Assembly (NCBI GenBank): GCA_031282125.1
Contig: JAITEH010000084.1
Span: 1-6,968, forward strand
Origin: Campylobacteraceae bacterium
GTDB taxonomy: Bacteria > Campylobacterota > Campylobacteria > Campylobacterales > Campylobacteraceae
Length of the DNA stretch: 6,968 nt
Direction: 5' to 3'
The position numbers and the translations under genes were made by a program. Below the pieces are notes generated by a model. The model was given only the letters and a program-made list of their open reading frames with translations, was not told where the DNA came from and did not search any database. Below are positions 1 through 6,725 of the stretch, one piece after another (position 1 is the stretch's first letter; every line of letters begins with the position of its first letter).

Positions 1-434
1 GCGTCGTTGACAGAGCCTTTTATCTTGATGTAATAAACCCTCTCAAGGTTGCTTTCCATCAAAGCCGCCGCTACGGGCGCGGCATCTGTGAGCAAAAGCA
101 GTCCCTCGCTCGCGTAGTCAAGTCTTCCGACACTTGTAAAATGCGCGAATTTCTTTGGAAGCGTATCATAAACGGTTCTTCTGCCTCTATCGTCTTTTTT
201 GCTTACAAGTTCGCCTTTTGGCTTGTTGTAAACGATGACGGTAAATTCGCTTTTTTTCAAGATTTTGCGTTCATTTACCTCTATCGTATCGTCATAGCTT
301 ACTTTGACGGACAAATCAGTCTGCGTTTTGCCGTTTAGCCTTACTTTGCCCTCTTGTATCAGCTTGTCGGCCTCGCGGCGCGAATATTTTGTGTTGTGCG
401 AAATAAATTTGTTCAGGCGCATTAATTCATCCAT
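1..434 (-). CDS. rluB: RsuA/RluB-family rRNA pseudouridine synthase, 3' end missing
   Basis: This enzyme converts a specific uridine of ribosomal RNA to pseudouridine. Only the first 144 residues lie in the window; the family usually has about 240-270, so the C-terminal part of the catalytic domain is beyond position 1. An S4 RNA-binding domain occupies residues about 5-50 (RLNKFIS...SRREADKLI...GKVRLNG). The catalytic domain begins near residue 64 with VYNKPKG and contains the active-site signature GRLDYASEGLLLLTD, with the nucleophilic Asp at residue 106. The Ser in YASEG replaces the more common Thr. The start is ATG at 434, which shares its A with the kdsD stop (TAATG), and a GGGG stretch sits about 8 nt upstream, so translation is probably coupled. 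RsuA, RluB, RluE and RluF are hard to separate by sequence, so the family is secure but the exact rRNA target is not. C. jejuni Cj1709c sits in the same context. Confidence 0.9.
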   Translation of the reverse strand, partial: MDELMRLNKFISHNTKYSRREADKLIQEGKVRLNGKTQTDLSVKVSYDDTIEVNERKILKKSEFTVIVYNKPKGELVSKKDDRGRRTVYDTLPKKFAHFTSVGRLDYASEGLLLLTDAAPVAAALMESNLERVYYIKIKGSVND

Positions 435-1393
435 TAAGATATCCCCGCCTCTATCAAATCGTGAATATGCAAAACGCCTACCGGCACATTCTCTTCGTTT
501 ACAATGACCAACAGTTGTATTTTATATTTTTCCAAAAATACCAAAGCGTCGCTTGCAAGCATGTTTTCATCATTAAATGTTTTAGGATTTTTCGTCGCGT
601 ACATGAGCGCGGGCGAATTGACCGAAAATCCCTCTTCCATCAAAGCGCGCCTCAAATCCCCATCGCTCAAAATAGCGCTTATTTTTTTGTCGTCATTGAC
701 GAGTATAACGCTTCCAAGCCTGCCGTGAGTCATAACGTCTATGACGTTTTTCAATGAGGCTTTCTCGTCTGAAATCGGCAGTTTGGTTCTCATAATATCT
801 TTGACTTTGACAAACAGCTTTTTACCAAGCGTGCCGCCCGGATGGAACGAAGCAAAATCCTCTTTTTTGAAATTTCTCTTTTTCATGAGGCAGACGGCAA
901 GAGCGTCGCCAATAGCCAGCGTCAAGGTCGTGGAACTAGTAGGCGCAGCATCCAGCGGACACGCCTCTTTTTCCACATCTATGGGTAAAAATACGTCGCT
1001 GTATCTTCCAAGAGAGCTTTTCTTTGACTTTGCCATACCGATAAGCGGAATATCAAATCTTTTAATATGCGGCAATATGCGTACAAGCTCTTCACTCTCG
1101 CCGCTGTAGCTTATCGCCAATACGCCGTCGTTTTTGCCCATCATTCCAAGATCGCCATGCATAGCCTCGGTCGGATGCAGGAAAAAACTGCTTGTTCCCG
1201 TGCTGGCGAAAGTCGCGGCTATTTTTGCGCCCACAAGCCCGCTTTTACCGACTCCCGTGACGATTAACTTGCCTTTTATCCCGTAGATAGTATCTACAGC
1301 CGCGTTGATATCGTCCGTCAAATTATCAGCCGCGCGTGCTATCTCTTGTGCTTCAAGCTCCAAAACGCTCTTTGCAATTTTTGTAAAATCCAT
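434..1393 (-). CDS. kdsD: D-arabinose 5-phosphate isomerase (KpsF/GutQ/KdsD family)
   Basis: This cytosolic enzyme isomerises D-ribulose 5-phosphate to D-arabinose 5-phosphate, the first step towards Kdo for lipopolysaccharide inner core. The 319 residues match the usual length of about 320-330. A sugar-isomerase (SIS) domain covers residues about 30-170 (TGVGKSG at 46-52, HPTEAMHGDLG at 73-83, SYSGES at 95-100). Two CBS domains follow, about 198-255 and 262-318. With a constant offset of 9 from the E. coli enzyme (numbering from memory), the proposed catalytic residues are all kept: Lys50, His79, Glu102, Glu143 and His184 (FHPGGTLG). The start is ATG at 1393, with TAAGG overlapping the rnj stop and a 6-nt spacer. 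It lies 8 nt downstream of rnj and overlaps the pseudouridine synthase start by 1 nt. The tandem CBS domains suggest nucleotide sensing, but no ligand can be inferred. H. pylori also keeps kpsF next to rnj. Confidence 0.95.
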   Translation of the reverse strand: MDFTKIAKSVLELEAQEIARAADNLTDDINAAVDTIYGIKGKLIVTGVGKSGLVGAKIAATFASTGTSSFFLHPTEAMHGDLGMMGKNDGVLAISYSGESEELVRILPHIKRFDIPLIGMAKSKKSSLGRYSDVFLPIDVEKEACPLDAAPTSSTTLTLAIGDALAVCLMKKRNFKKEDFASFHPGGTLGKKLFVKVKDIMRTKLPISDEKASLKNVIDVMTHGRLGSVILVNDDKKISAILSDGDLRRALMEEGFSVNSPALMYATKNPKTFNDENMLASDALVFLEKYKIQLLVIVNEENVPVGVLHIHDLIEAGIS

Positions 1394-1401
1394 CTTAAGC
1401 C

Positions 1402-3384
1402 TTACATGATAAAGATTGTCGGAACAATCGTTGGGTATTTTTTCATACTTCTAAAGATATGCTTTCGTACGACTTGGCGCACTTCGTTCTCTAAAAGCGG
1501 TCTGTTTTCTATCACATCTTTTTTTGCGTTGGACAAGAACTGCACAAGCACCTCTTCCATCTCTTTTGAGAACTCTTTATCTTTTTTGTCGGCTACAAGT
1601 CCGTAACTTACGACTTTAGGCTTTGAGATGAGCTTTTTCTCGCGCTTGTCTATCTGGGCTATTATCATGACAACGCCCGAATCCGCAAGCTGCTGTCTGT
1701 CCATAACGACGTCATTTTCTATCTGGCTGTTGATTTGGTTGTCTATAAATATTTTGCCTGTTTTGACGCTTTTGACCTTTTTGACATACTCCGTGCAAAT
1801 CTCCACTTGGTCGCCGTCTTCCATGAGCAGGATGTTTTTCGACGGTATGCCGCACTCCATGGCAGTCTCTTTGTGCTTAGTTATGTGGTTGAACTCTCCA
1901 TGTACGGGAAGGAAAAATTTCGGCTTTACAAGGCGCAGCATGAGTTTTTGCTCCTCTTGCGCGGCGTGTCCGCTTACATGTATTTCGCTGAAGTCTTGAT
2001 ACGCGACGCTGGCGCCGCTTTTTAGTAAAAAGTTTAAAACCGTAGAGACGCTGCCCTCATTGCCCGGTATTGCCTTGGCGGAGATGATTATCTGGTCGGT
2101 CGGCTTTATCTTGATATGGCGGTGTTCGTCCGTCGCCATCCTGTAAAGTGCCGCCATCGTTTCGCCTTGAGAGCCTGTCGTTATTATCAATACTTCGTTG
2201 TCGCTGTATTTGTTTACCTCATGGGCGTCTATAAAGATACTCTTATCCAGCGTGATATATCCAAGCTCAATAGCCGTGAAGATATTTCTCTCCATGGAGC
2301 GCCCTATAACGCACACTTTTCTGCCGTAATTAAGCCCGTGCTGAACGGCTTGATAGACTCTGTGGATATTTGAAGAGAAGGTGGACATGATAACTCTGCC
2401 TTTGGATTTGGCAAAGATAGAGTCAAACGTCTTTCCTACAGAGCTCTCAGAGCGCGTGAAGCCCTCTTTGTGCGAGTTCGTACTGTCGCTGAGTAAACAC
2501 AAAACACCCTCTTCTCCGTAATGCGCAAGCCTGTGCAAATCCGTCGGATACTCGTCTATGGGCGTATGGTCTATCTTGAAGTCTCCCGTGTGTATGATTG
2601 TGCCTGCTTTGGTTTTTATCGCAAGCGCAGAAGAGTCCACGATAGAGTGCGTGATATGCAGCCACTCTACTTCAAATTCGCCTATTTTATAAATCTTTCG
2701 CTTCTCTACGGGACGAAATAGATTTCTGACTGCTTTTAGTCCGTGTTCTTCGAGTTTGTTTGAAATCATACCAAGCGGCATGGGCGTCGCGTATAGCGGC
2801 AGTTGTATCTCCTTGAAAAGATAAGGAATCGCTCCTATGTGGTCTTCATGAGCGTGCGTTATCAAAATGCCTGCGATTTTATTTTTAATTGTTTTCAGAT
2901 AATTAAAATCGGGGATTAATATATCGACTCCGGGCATGTCGCTGTCTGGGAAACTCATGCCCACATCAACGATAATAGCGCTTGTGTTAGTCTCTATCAC
3001 CGTGATATTTCCGCCTATTTCGCCAAGTCCGCCAAGCGGCGTTATGCGTACTTTATCGCTGCTTTTTGCTATCTTTTTAAAACTGTTAAGTCTGTCGTAA
3101 TGGGACTTTTTGTTAGCTTCTATAGCGCTGTTTAACGCCTTTTGCCACTGTTCGTTACCGATAACGGGTGAGGGCGGAAGGTTAGTTCTCTTGCGTCTTC
3201 TGGAGTTGTTGCTTTTAGCGGTATTCTCGCCGTTTGTAGTATTGACAATGTTTTTGTCGTTTTGTTTTGGCTCTTGAGCGTTAGCGTTTTCATTTTCAGT
3301 ATCGTTTTTCTTTTTTTTGCGATGCCACCTTTTCTTCTGCGGCTTTTGAGCGTTGTCTTCTGTTTCGTTTCTGGGATTATCCAT
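1402..3384 (-). CDS. rnj: Ribonuclease J (metallo-beta-lactamase/beta-CASP ribonuclease)
   Basis: RNase J is an endo- and 5'-to-3' exoribonuclease; in H. pylori it works with the DEAD-box helicase RhpA in a minimal RNA degradosome. Of the 660 residues, about 1-110 form a low-complexity Lys/Asn/Glu-rich extension with basic patches (KKRWHRKKKK, SRRRKR), as in the Helicobacter enzyme. The metallo-beta-lactamase core begins with LGGLGEIGGN (117-126) and carries THAHEDHIGA (176-185; His177, His179, Asp181, His182 are zinc ligands), His246 and HTGDFKID (Asp268). The beta-CASP part shows SDST (299-302), HVSGHA (469-474) and PVHGE (His495). A C-terminal domain (about 555-660) completes the protein. 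The start is ATG at 3384, preceded by AAAGG (3398-3394) at 9-nt spacing. It is 25 nt downstream of rsmA and 8 nt upstream of kdsD, with no promoter or terminator seen between them, so it is probably co-transcribed. Confidence 0.97.
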   Translation of the reverse strand: MDNPRNETEDNAQKPQKKRWHRKKKKNDTENENANAQEPKQNDKNIVNTTNGENTAKSNNSRRRKRTNLPPSPVIGNEQWQKALNSAIEANKKSHYDRLNSFKKIAKSSDKVRITPLGGLGEIGGNITVIETNTSAIIVDVGMSFPDSDMPGVDILIPDFNYLKTIKNKIAGILITHAHEDHIGAIPYLFKEIQLPLYATPMPLGMISNKLEEHGLKAVRNLFRPVEKRKIYKIGEFEVEWLHITHSIVDSSALAIKTKAGTIIHTGDFKIDHTPIDEYPTDLHRLAHYGEEGVLCLLSDSTNSHKEGFTRSESSVGKTFDSIFAKSKGRVIMSTFSSNIHRVYQAVQHGLNYGRKVCVIGRSMERNIFTAIELGYITLDKSIFIDAHEVNKYSDNEVLIITTGSQGETMAALYRMATDEHRHIKIKPTDQIIISAKAIPGNEGSVSTVLNFLLKSGASVAYQDFSEIHVSGHAAQEEQKLMLRLVKPKFFLPVHGEFNHITKHKETAMECGIPSKNILLMEDGDQVEICTEYVKKVKSVKTGKIFIDNQINSQIENDVVMDRQQLADSGVVMIIAQIDKREKKLISKPKVVSYGLVADKKDKEFSKEMEEVLVQFLSNAKKDVIENRPLLENEVRQVVRKHIFRSMKKYPTIVPTIFIM

Positions 3385-3409
3385 GTTTTTCTACCTTTAA
3401 TCTTTAATT

Positions 3410-4195
3410 TTAGTCGGCTAAACTGTTAAAAAGACGAAAGTGCAGCCCCGCTGCAATCTCATGAGGACGAAGATTTGTATCGATTTTAAGCTCATCAAAA
3501 ACTTCAAAAAGTCTCTTTTGGTCAAAGTAGTTCGAAAGATTTTTCTTCAGTGTCTTTCTAGGGCTTGCAAAAGCTTTTGATAAATAAGCTTTAAACCCGC
3601 CAAAGACGCCTTCAAACTCTCTTTTTTTCTCTATCTTTACGACCGAAGAGGTAACTTTCGGAGGCGGATTGAACGCCTCTTTTGGCACATCAAATAAAAT
3701 AGATGCATCGCTTAAAACAGATGTCAGAATAGATAAAGAAGAGTATTCGCTGCTCGATACTGCGGCGGTAAGCTTCAAGGCTACCTCTTTTTGCATCATC
3801 AATACCATTCCGACGCAATTTCTATCTTCATAAGCTTTATGAATAATCGGCGTCGTTATGTAATACGGTATATTAGCAACTATAAAATAAGGAGAATCTT
3901 TCAAGCTTTTATGCCAATGCTCTATCACATCGCCCAAAATAAGCTCTAATCGTCCTGTTTTTATCTCTTCTTTGAACATTTTATTTAAATGTTCATATAA
4001 ATCCTCATCGACTTCATAGGCACTCAGAGCATACCGCCCGAGCAGCGCTTTCGTCAAATCACCTAATCCAGGTCCGATCTCGATAAGGCTTAAACCTTCC
4101 ATATCGGGCATCGATTCGATAATTTTATCTACAACTGTCGTGTCTGTCAAAAAATTTTGACCGAAATGTTTTTTTGCTTTTATGTAATTAACCAT
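3410..4195 (-). CDS. rsmA: 16S rRNA (adenine1518-N6/adenine1519-N6)-dimethyltransferase RsmA (KsgA)
   Basis: RsmA uses S-adenosylmethionine to dimethylate two adjacent adenines in the 3'-terminal hairpin of 16S rRNA, a late check on 30S assembly; its loss classically gives kasugamycin resistance. The 261 residues are close to the E. coli length of 273. Visible motifs in order: KKHFGQNFLTD (8-18); SAM-binding motif I EIGPGLGDLT (39-48); the acidic ribose-binding residue Glu61 in YEVDEDL; GDV (88-90); catalytic motif IV NIPYY (108-112); FNPPPKVTSSVV (175-186); and the C-terminal RNA-binding signature AFASPRKTLKKNL (208-220). The start is ATG at 4195, eight codons before the first family motif. 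No good Shine-Dalgarno is visible, so the leader may be very short. It is the first gene of the leftward operon (rsmA, rnj, kdsD, pseudouridine synthase) and is divergent from hisF. The rsmA-rnj pairing recurs in Helicobacter and Campylobacter. Confidence 0.97.
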   Translation of the reverse strand: MVNYIKAKKHFGQNFLTDTTVVDKIIESMPDMEGLSLIEIGPGLGDLTKALLGRYALSAYEVDEDLYEHLNKMFKEEIKTGRLELILGDVIEHWHKSLKDSPYFIVANIPYYITTPIIHKAYEDRNCVGMVLMMQKEVALKLTAAVSSSEYSSLSILTSVLSDASILFDVPKEAFNPPPKVTSSVVKIEKKREFEGVFGGFKAYLSKAFASPRKTLKKNLSNYFDQKRLFEVFDELKIDTNLRPHEIAAGLHFRLFNSLAD

Positions 4196-4205
4196 TTTGC
4201 GAGCT

Positions 4206-4229
4206 AAAATGAGGAGTATATCTCATTTT
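4206..4229. repeat. Perfect 8-bp inverted repeat upstream of rsmA
   Basis: AAAATGAG (4206-4213) and CTCATTTT (4222-4229) are exact reverse complements separated by 8 bp. The spacer contains the sequence that reads TATACT on the minus strand, a possible -10 box of rsmA. On the plus strand the right arm ends in five T, so it could fold as a weak hairpin, but no gene is transcribed into it from that side. A regulator-binding site over the rsmA promoter or a 5'-leader hairpin are the two readings; chance is also possible in AT-rich DNA. Confidence 0.4.
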
Positions 4230-4237
4230 TGCTTATA
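4215..4237 (-). promoter_or_regulatory. Candidate rsmA operon promoter region
   Basis: On the minus strand two -10-like hexamers precede rsmA: TATAAG (4237-4232) and TATACT (4220-4215). Neither has a convincing -35 box 16-18 bp upstream, which is normal for Campylobacterota sigma-70 promoters. TATACT would give a leader of about 13 nt and TATAAG one of about 30 nt. An operon promoter must exist in 4196-4348 because the gene on the other side is divergent, but which hexamer is used cannot be decided from sequence. Confidence 0.35.
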
Positions 4238-4311
4238 TTATTGTTACATGTAAAACCATTTGTAATTTTATTATCTTTCGAAGTTGTTTCAGTCATTTTT
4301 TTTGAATGGTT

Positions 4312-4320
4312 TGCTATCAT
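4312..4320 (+). promoter_or_regulatory. Candidate extended -10 promoter of the hisF operon
   Basis: TGCTATCAT fits the extended -10 form TGnTATAAT with one mismatch and is preceded by a T-rich run (4296-4303), the usual Campylobacterota substitute for a -35 box. Transcription would start near 4326-4327, leaving a leader of about 22 nt that holds the hisF ribosome-binding site. No other -10 with sensible spacing is as close to the gene. Confidence 0.45.
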
Positions 4321-4335
4321 CGTCAAAATAGTTTT

Positions 4336-4341
4336 ACGGAG
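4336..4341 (+). promoter_or_regulatory. Ribosome-binding site that fixes the hisF start
   Basis: ACGGAG lies 7 nt before ATG 4349. The reading frame stays open for 40 more codons upstream to an ATG at 4229, but that stretch is T-rich intergenic DNA, would encode a hydrophobic leader absent from HisF, and would start upstream of the likely promoter. The ribosome-binding site and the family N-terminus both support 4349. Confidence 0.7.
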
Positions 4342-4348
4342 TTTTTTT

Positions 4349-5107
4349 ATGCAAACTTTTGCAAAGCGGATTATTCCATGTCTTGACGTCAAAAACGGCC
4401 GCGTTGTTAAGGGTATAAATTTTGTAGGTCTGCAAGACGCGGGAGATCCTGTGGAAGTAGCAAAAAGATACAATGACGAAGGTGCGGACGAGCTGTGCTT
4501 TCTGGACATCACGGCAAGCAATGAGAAGAGAGACACTATCGTCGAACTCGTCGAAAAAGTCGCAAAAGAGATTTTCATACCGCTGACTGTCGGCGGAGGC
4601 ATTAGAAAACTTGACGACATATATAGACTGCTAAGCGTGGGATGCGACAAAGTCAGTATCAATTCTGCCGCGATAGACAATCCCGAACTCATCACGCAGG
4701 CTGCTTTGCGTTTCGGGTCTCAATGTATCGTAGTAGCGATAGACGCGAAAAAAAGCGGCGGCGGCTGGCATATATACAAGCACGGCGGACGGATTGATAT
4801 GGGAATCGATGCGCTTACGTGGGCAAAAGAGGCTGAAAACAGAGGCGCGGGAGAGATACTTTTGACGTCCATGGACAAAGACGGCACAAAAGACGGATAC
4901 GATATAGAACTCACATCAAAAATGAGCCGCATGTTAAATATCCCCGTTATAGCAAGCGGTGGGGCTGGAAGTATGGAGCATATCAAAGAGGCTTTTTTAA
5001 ATTACGCAGACGCTGCGCTTGCCGCTTCAATTTTTCACTTCAAAGAGATAGACATTATGGATTTGAAAAGATATCTAAAAAGCGAAGGGATTGCTGTCAG
5101 ATTATGA
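4349..5107 (+). CDS. hisF: Imidazole glycerol phosphate synthase cyclase subunit HisF
   Basis: HisF is the cyclase half of imidazole glycerol phosphate synthase. With ammonia from the HisH glutaminase it converts PRFAR to imidazole glycerol phosphate and AICAR, linking histidine and purine synthesis. The 252 residues match the usual (beta/alpha)8-barrel length. The N-terminus [18 protein letters not shown] places the catalytic acid at Asp13, and VVAIDAK the catalytic base at Asp132 (Asp11 and Asp130 of Thermotoga, offset 2). Phosphate-binding loops are VGGGIRK (81-87) and SGGAGS (203-208); [15 protein letters not shown] (171-185) is typical of HisF rather than HisA. No other his gene is in the window, so its HisH partner is encoded elsewhere. 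It is first in the rightward operon, and its TGA overlaps the next ATG as ATGA. An in-frame extension to 4229 is not believed. Confidence 0.97.
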   Translation: MQTFAKRIIPCLDVKNGRVVKGINFVGLQDAGDPVEVAKRYNDEGADELCFLDITASNEKRDTIVELVEKVAKEIFIPLTVGGGIRKLDDIYRLLSVGCDKVSINSAAIDNPELITQAALRFGSQCIVVAIDAKKSGGGWHIYKHGGRIDMGIDALTWAKEAENRGAGEILLTSMDKDGTKDGYDIELTSKMSRMLNIPVIASGGAGSMEHIKEAFLNYADAALAASIFHFKEIDIMDLKRYLKSEGIAVRL

Positions 5108-5655
5108 TAGTTTGTGCGGGAAATAACGAAACTTTTTCATTTGCCGTTGCTGCAGGCATAGGACTGATAAATACTTCCATAAATTTAACGAAACTGTTCA
5201 TGGAGCAGAAGCCTAAAAATATTCTTTTTGTAGGTACTGCGGGAAGTTATGGGGATTTGAAAAAATTTGAAATCGTCTCTTCAAATAGTGCGGTAAATAT
5301 AGAGATAGGATTTTTAGAACACCTCTCGTACAGCCCTATTTTGGAGCAAATCGATGGCATAAATACCAATGTTCCACGTGAAACATTGCAAAAAATTATC
5401 GTAAATTCGAGCAATTTTATCACTGCTGACGCCGTTCAAGCGCAGCTATTTTTAAAGCATGGATTGGCTTTGGAAAATATGGAATTTTTCGCGGTTTTGA
5501 AAACGGCGCAACAATTTAATATCCCGTCTTTGGGGCTTTTTTGCGTGACAAATTATTGCGGTCAAAATGCGCACAAAGAGTTTTTGCAAAACCATGAAGA
5601 GGCAAAAAGCCTTTTACAAAGCACGGTTCTTAGAGACTACAAAGAGTTTTTATAA
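5104..5655 (+). CDS. Short nucleoside phosphorylase/MTA-SAH nucleosidase-like protein
   Basis: A 183-residue protein of the PNP/UDP phosphorylase superfamily, exact function unknown. Residues 17-50 ([10 protein letters not shown]...[11 protein letters not shown]) align with the SGIGK...INTGSAGG region of MTA/SAH nucleosidase. Residues 104-110 (NFITADA) match the SGDAFI area, and 124-150 ([18 protein letters not shown]...CVTN) align without gaps with its VEMEATAIAHVCHNFNVP...AISD segment. On this alignment the nucleosidase catalytic Asp is Asn150 and the first Glu of VEMEG is Asn125, while the second (Glu127) and an N-terminal Glu9 are kept. Human-type PNP uses Asn in a similar ITN motif, so activity is possible. 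It is about 50 residues short because the N-terminal hairpin region is missing. The start overlaps the hisF stop by 4 nt and the stop overlaps rlmN by 1 nt, which implies coupled translation. It contains the parS-like site at codons 89-94. An orthologue probably sits beside rlmN in Campylobacter. Confidence 0.75.
   Translation: MIVCAGNNETFSFAVAAGIGLINTSINLTKLFMEQKPKNILFVGTAGSYGDLKKFEIVSSNSAVNIEIGFLEHLSYSPILEQIDGINTNVPRETLQKIIVNSSNFITADAVQAQLFLKHGLALENMEFFAVLKTAQQFNIPSLGLFCVTNYCGQNAHKEFLQNHEEAKSLLQSTVLRDYKEFL
5370..5385. other. Putative parS site (ParB/Spo0J-binding centromere-like sequence)
   Basis: TGTTCCACGTGAAACA matches the recalled Bacillus parS consensus TGTTNCACGTGAAACA at all fixed positions and differs from the fully symmetric form at one base (C for T at position 5). 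The symmetry extends outward to 20 bp (5368-5387, AATGTT...AACATT) with one mismatched pair. It is the only CACGTG-centred site I see in the window. It is read in frame as the end of Asn89 plus Val-Pro-Arg-Glu-Thr. ParB loads as a clamp at such sites and recruits ParA and SMC to segregate newly replicated origins. Origin proximity fits the position of the matching C. jejuni genes, as recalled. ParB genes are not in the window, so the role is inferred from the motif. Confidence 0.8.
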
Positions 5656-6725
5656 TGAAGCAAAATATACTTGATTTGACAAAAAAAGAGTTGGAAAACG
5701 AGATAAAACCTGCCTTTAGGGCAAAGCAAATATACCAATGGATATACCAAAAATATGCCGATTCGTTCGAAGATATGTCAAATCTGCCCAAAAATTTACG
5801 CACCGAACTTGCAGACAGATATATCCTCTCACCTCTCGAGTTGCGCAGAGAAGAGCAAAGCAAGGACGGAAGTAAAAAATACCTGTTTGCCCTAACAGAC
5901 GGCTTGACGATAGAGACTGTCTTGCTTCCCATGAAGCTTGAAGAGTTCGATGAAGATGGCATTAGAGTTCATCACACGCGATACACTGTCTGCGTATCTT
6001 CGCAGGTAGGCTGTAAAATGGGATGCGCTTTTTGCCTGACTGCAAAGGGCGGATTTGTGCGCAATCTGAGCGCAGGAGAGATAACAGCTCAAGTGCTTTT
6101 CATCAAAAAGATAAACAATATCGATGCAAGCCGCAGAGTAAACGTCGTGTACATGGGCATGGGCGAACCGCTTGATAACCTGCAAAATGTCGTAAAAGCG
6201 GTCGAGATTTTCGCAGATATCGACGGTCTTAGCATAAGCCCGCGAAGGCAGACCATCTCCACAAGCGGTCTTAGCTCGCAGATAGAAAAGCTAGGCAAAA
6301 TGAATATAGGCGCGCTTTTGGCTATATCTTTGCATGCGATTGACGATGAGACAAGGGTAAAACTCATGCCGATTAACAAAGCTTACAACATTAAATCCAT
6401 CATAGACGCCGTGAAAACTTTCCCTATTGATGTGAGAAAAAGGGTGTTGTTTGAATACCTAATCATAAAAGACGTAAATGACTCCATGCAGAGCGCTAAA
6501 AAGTTGGTTAAATTGCTAAATAACATAAAGGCAAAAGTCAATCTTATATATTTCAACCCCCATGCAGGAAGCGAATTTCAAAGACCCAACGAGAAAGACG
6601 TCACGGCTTTTGCGGACTTTTTGAATTCGCACGGACTGCTCTGTACCATACGACAATCAAAGGGGCTTGATATAAGCGCGGCATGTGGACAATTAAAACA
6701 AAGGCAGGAAAATGGGTTGGCTTGA
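5655..6725 (+). CDS. rlmN: Dual-specificity RNA adenine-C2 methyltransferase RlmN (radical SAM)
   Basis: RlmN methylates C2 of adenine 2503 in the peptidyl-transferase centre of 23S rRNA and of adenine 37 in some tRNAs, through a methyl-cysteine intermediate. The 356 residues are near the usual length of 340-390. An N-terminal HhH-like domain (1-60, [14 protein letters not shown]) precedes the radical-SAM barrel with C120-x3-C124-x2-C127 ([11 protein letters not shown]). The other reactive cysteines are present: Cys113 (TVCVSSQ; Cys118 in E. coli) and Cys344 (SAACGQL; Cys355 in E. coli), the methylated residue. MGMGEPLDN (167-175) is the SAM-binding GEP motif. RISTSG-type and [10 protein letters not shown] segments are typical of RlmN; the Gln after Arg333 and SAACGQL argue against the resistance paralogue Cfr. 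The start is ATG at 5655 within TAATG, shared with the upstream stop; the AAGAG ahead of it is weak, so coupling is likely. Confidence 0.97.
   Translation: MKQNILDLTKKELENEIKPAFRAKQIYQWIYQKYADSFEDMSNLPKNLRTELADRYILSPLELRREEQSKDGSKKYLFALTDGLTIETVLLPMKLEEFDEDGIRVHHTRYTVCVSSQVGCKMGCAFCLTAKGGFVRNLSAGEITAQVLFIKKINNIDASRRVNVVYMGMGEPLDNLQNVVKAVEIFADIDGLSISPRRQTISTSGLSSQIEKLGKMNIGALLAISLHAIDDETRVKLMPINKAYNIKSIIDAVKTFPIDVRKRVLFEYLIIKDVNDSMQSAKKLVKLLNNIKAKVNLIYFNPHAGSEFQRPNEKDVTAFADFLNSHGLLCTIRQSKGLDISAACGQLKQRQENGLA

Noticed and set aside
741..1109. 122-codon plus-strand frame antisense to kdsD, and a similar 123-codon frame at 1628-1999 antisense to rnj
   Set aside because: Both mirror well-conserved genes with all catalytic motifs intact; no ribosome-binding site or family resemblance.
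2351..2365. TGTGGATAT, one mismatch from a DnaA box, considered because of the parS-like site
   Set aside because: A single isolated copy inside rnj, with no cluster and no AT-rich unwinding region; not an origin.
4206..4230. The inverted repeat followed by five T read as a plus-strand intrinsic terminator
   Set aside because: The stem is AT-rich and no plus-strand gene upstream would need terminating; an operator or leader role is more plausible.
4229..4348. In-frame 40-codon N-terminal extension of hisF beginning at ATG 4229, rich in hydrophobic residues
   Set aside because: HisF proteins start at the M-x-AKRII segment; the ribosome-binding site ACGGAG and likely promoter lie inside this stretch, and its hydrophobicity follows from T-rich intergenic DNA.
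4204..4695. 163-codon open frame on the minus strand antisense to hisF
   Set aside because: It is antisense to a clear hisF, has Ser-rich low-complexity composition without a recognisable domain, and would cross the divergent promoter region.
5500..5517. GTTTTGAAAAC symmetry within the phosphorylase-like gene, considered as a second ParB-type site
   Set aside because: It lacks the CACGTG core and is only a short AT-rich symmetry explained by codons for Val-Leu-Lys-Thr.
5655..6725. Possibility that the radical-SAM methyltransferase is the antibiotic-resistance enzyme Cfr
   Set aside because: Motifs such as [19 protein letters not shown] and SAACGQL, the N-terminal domain and the conserved chromosomal context all fit housekeeping RlmN.
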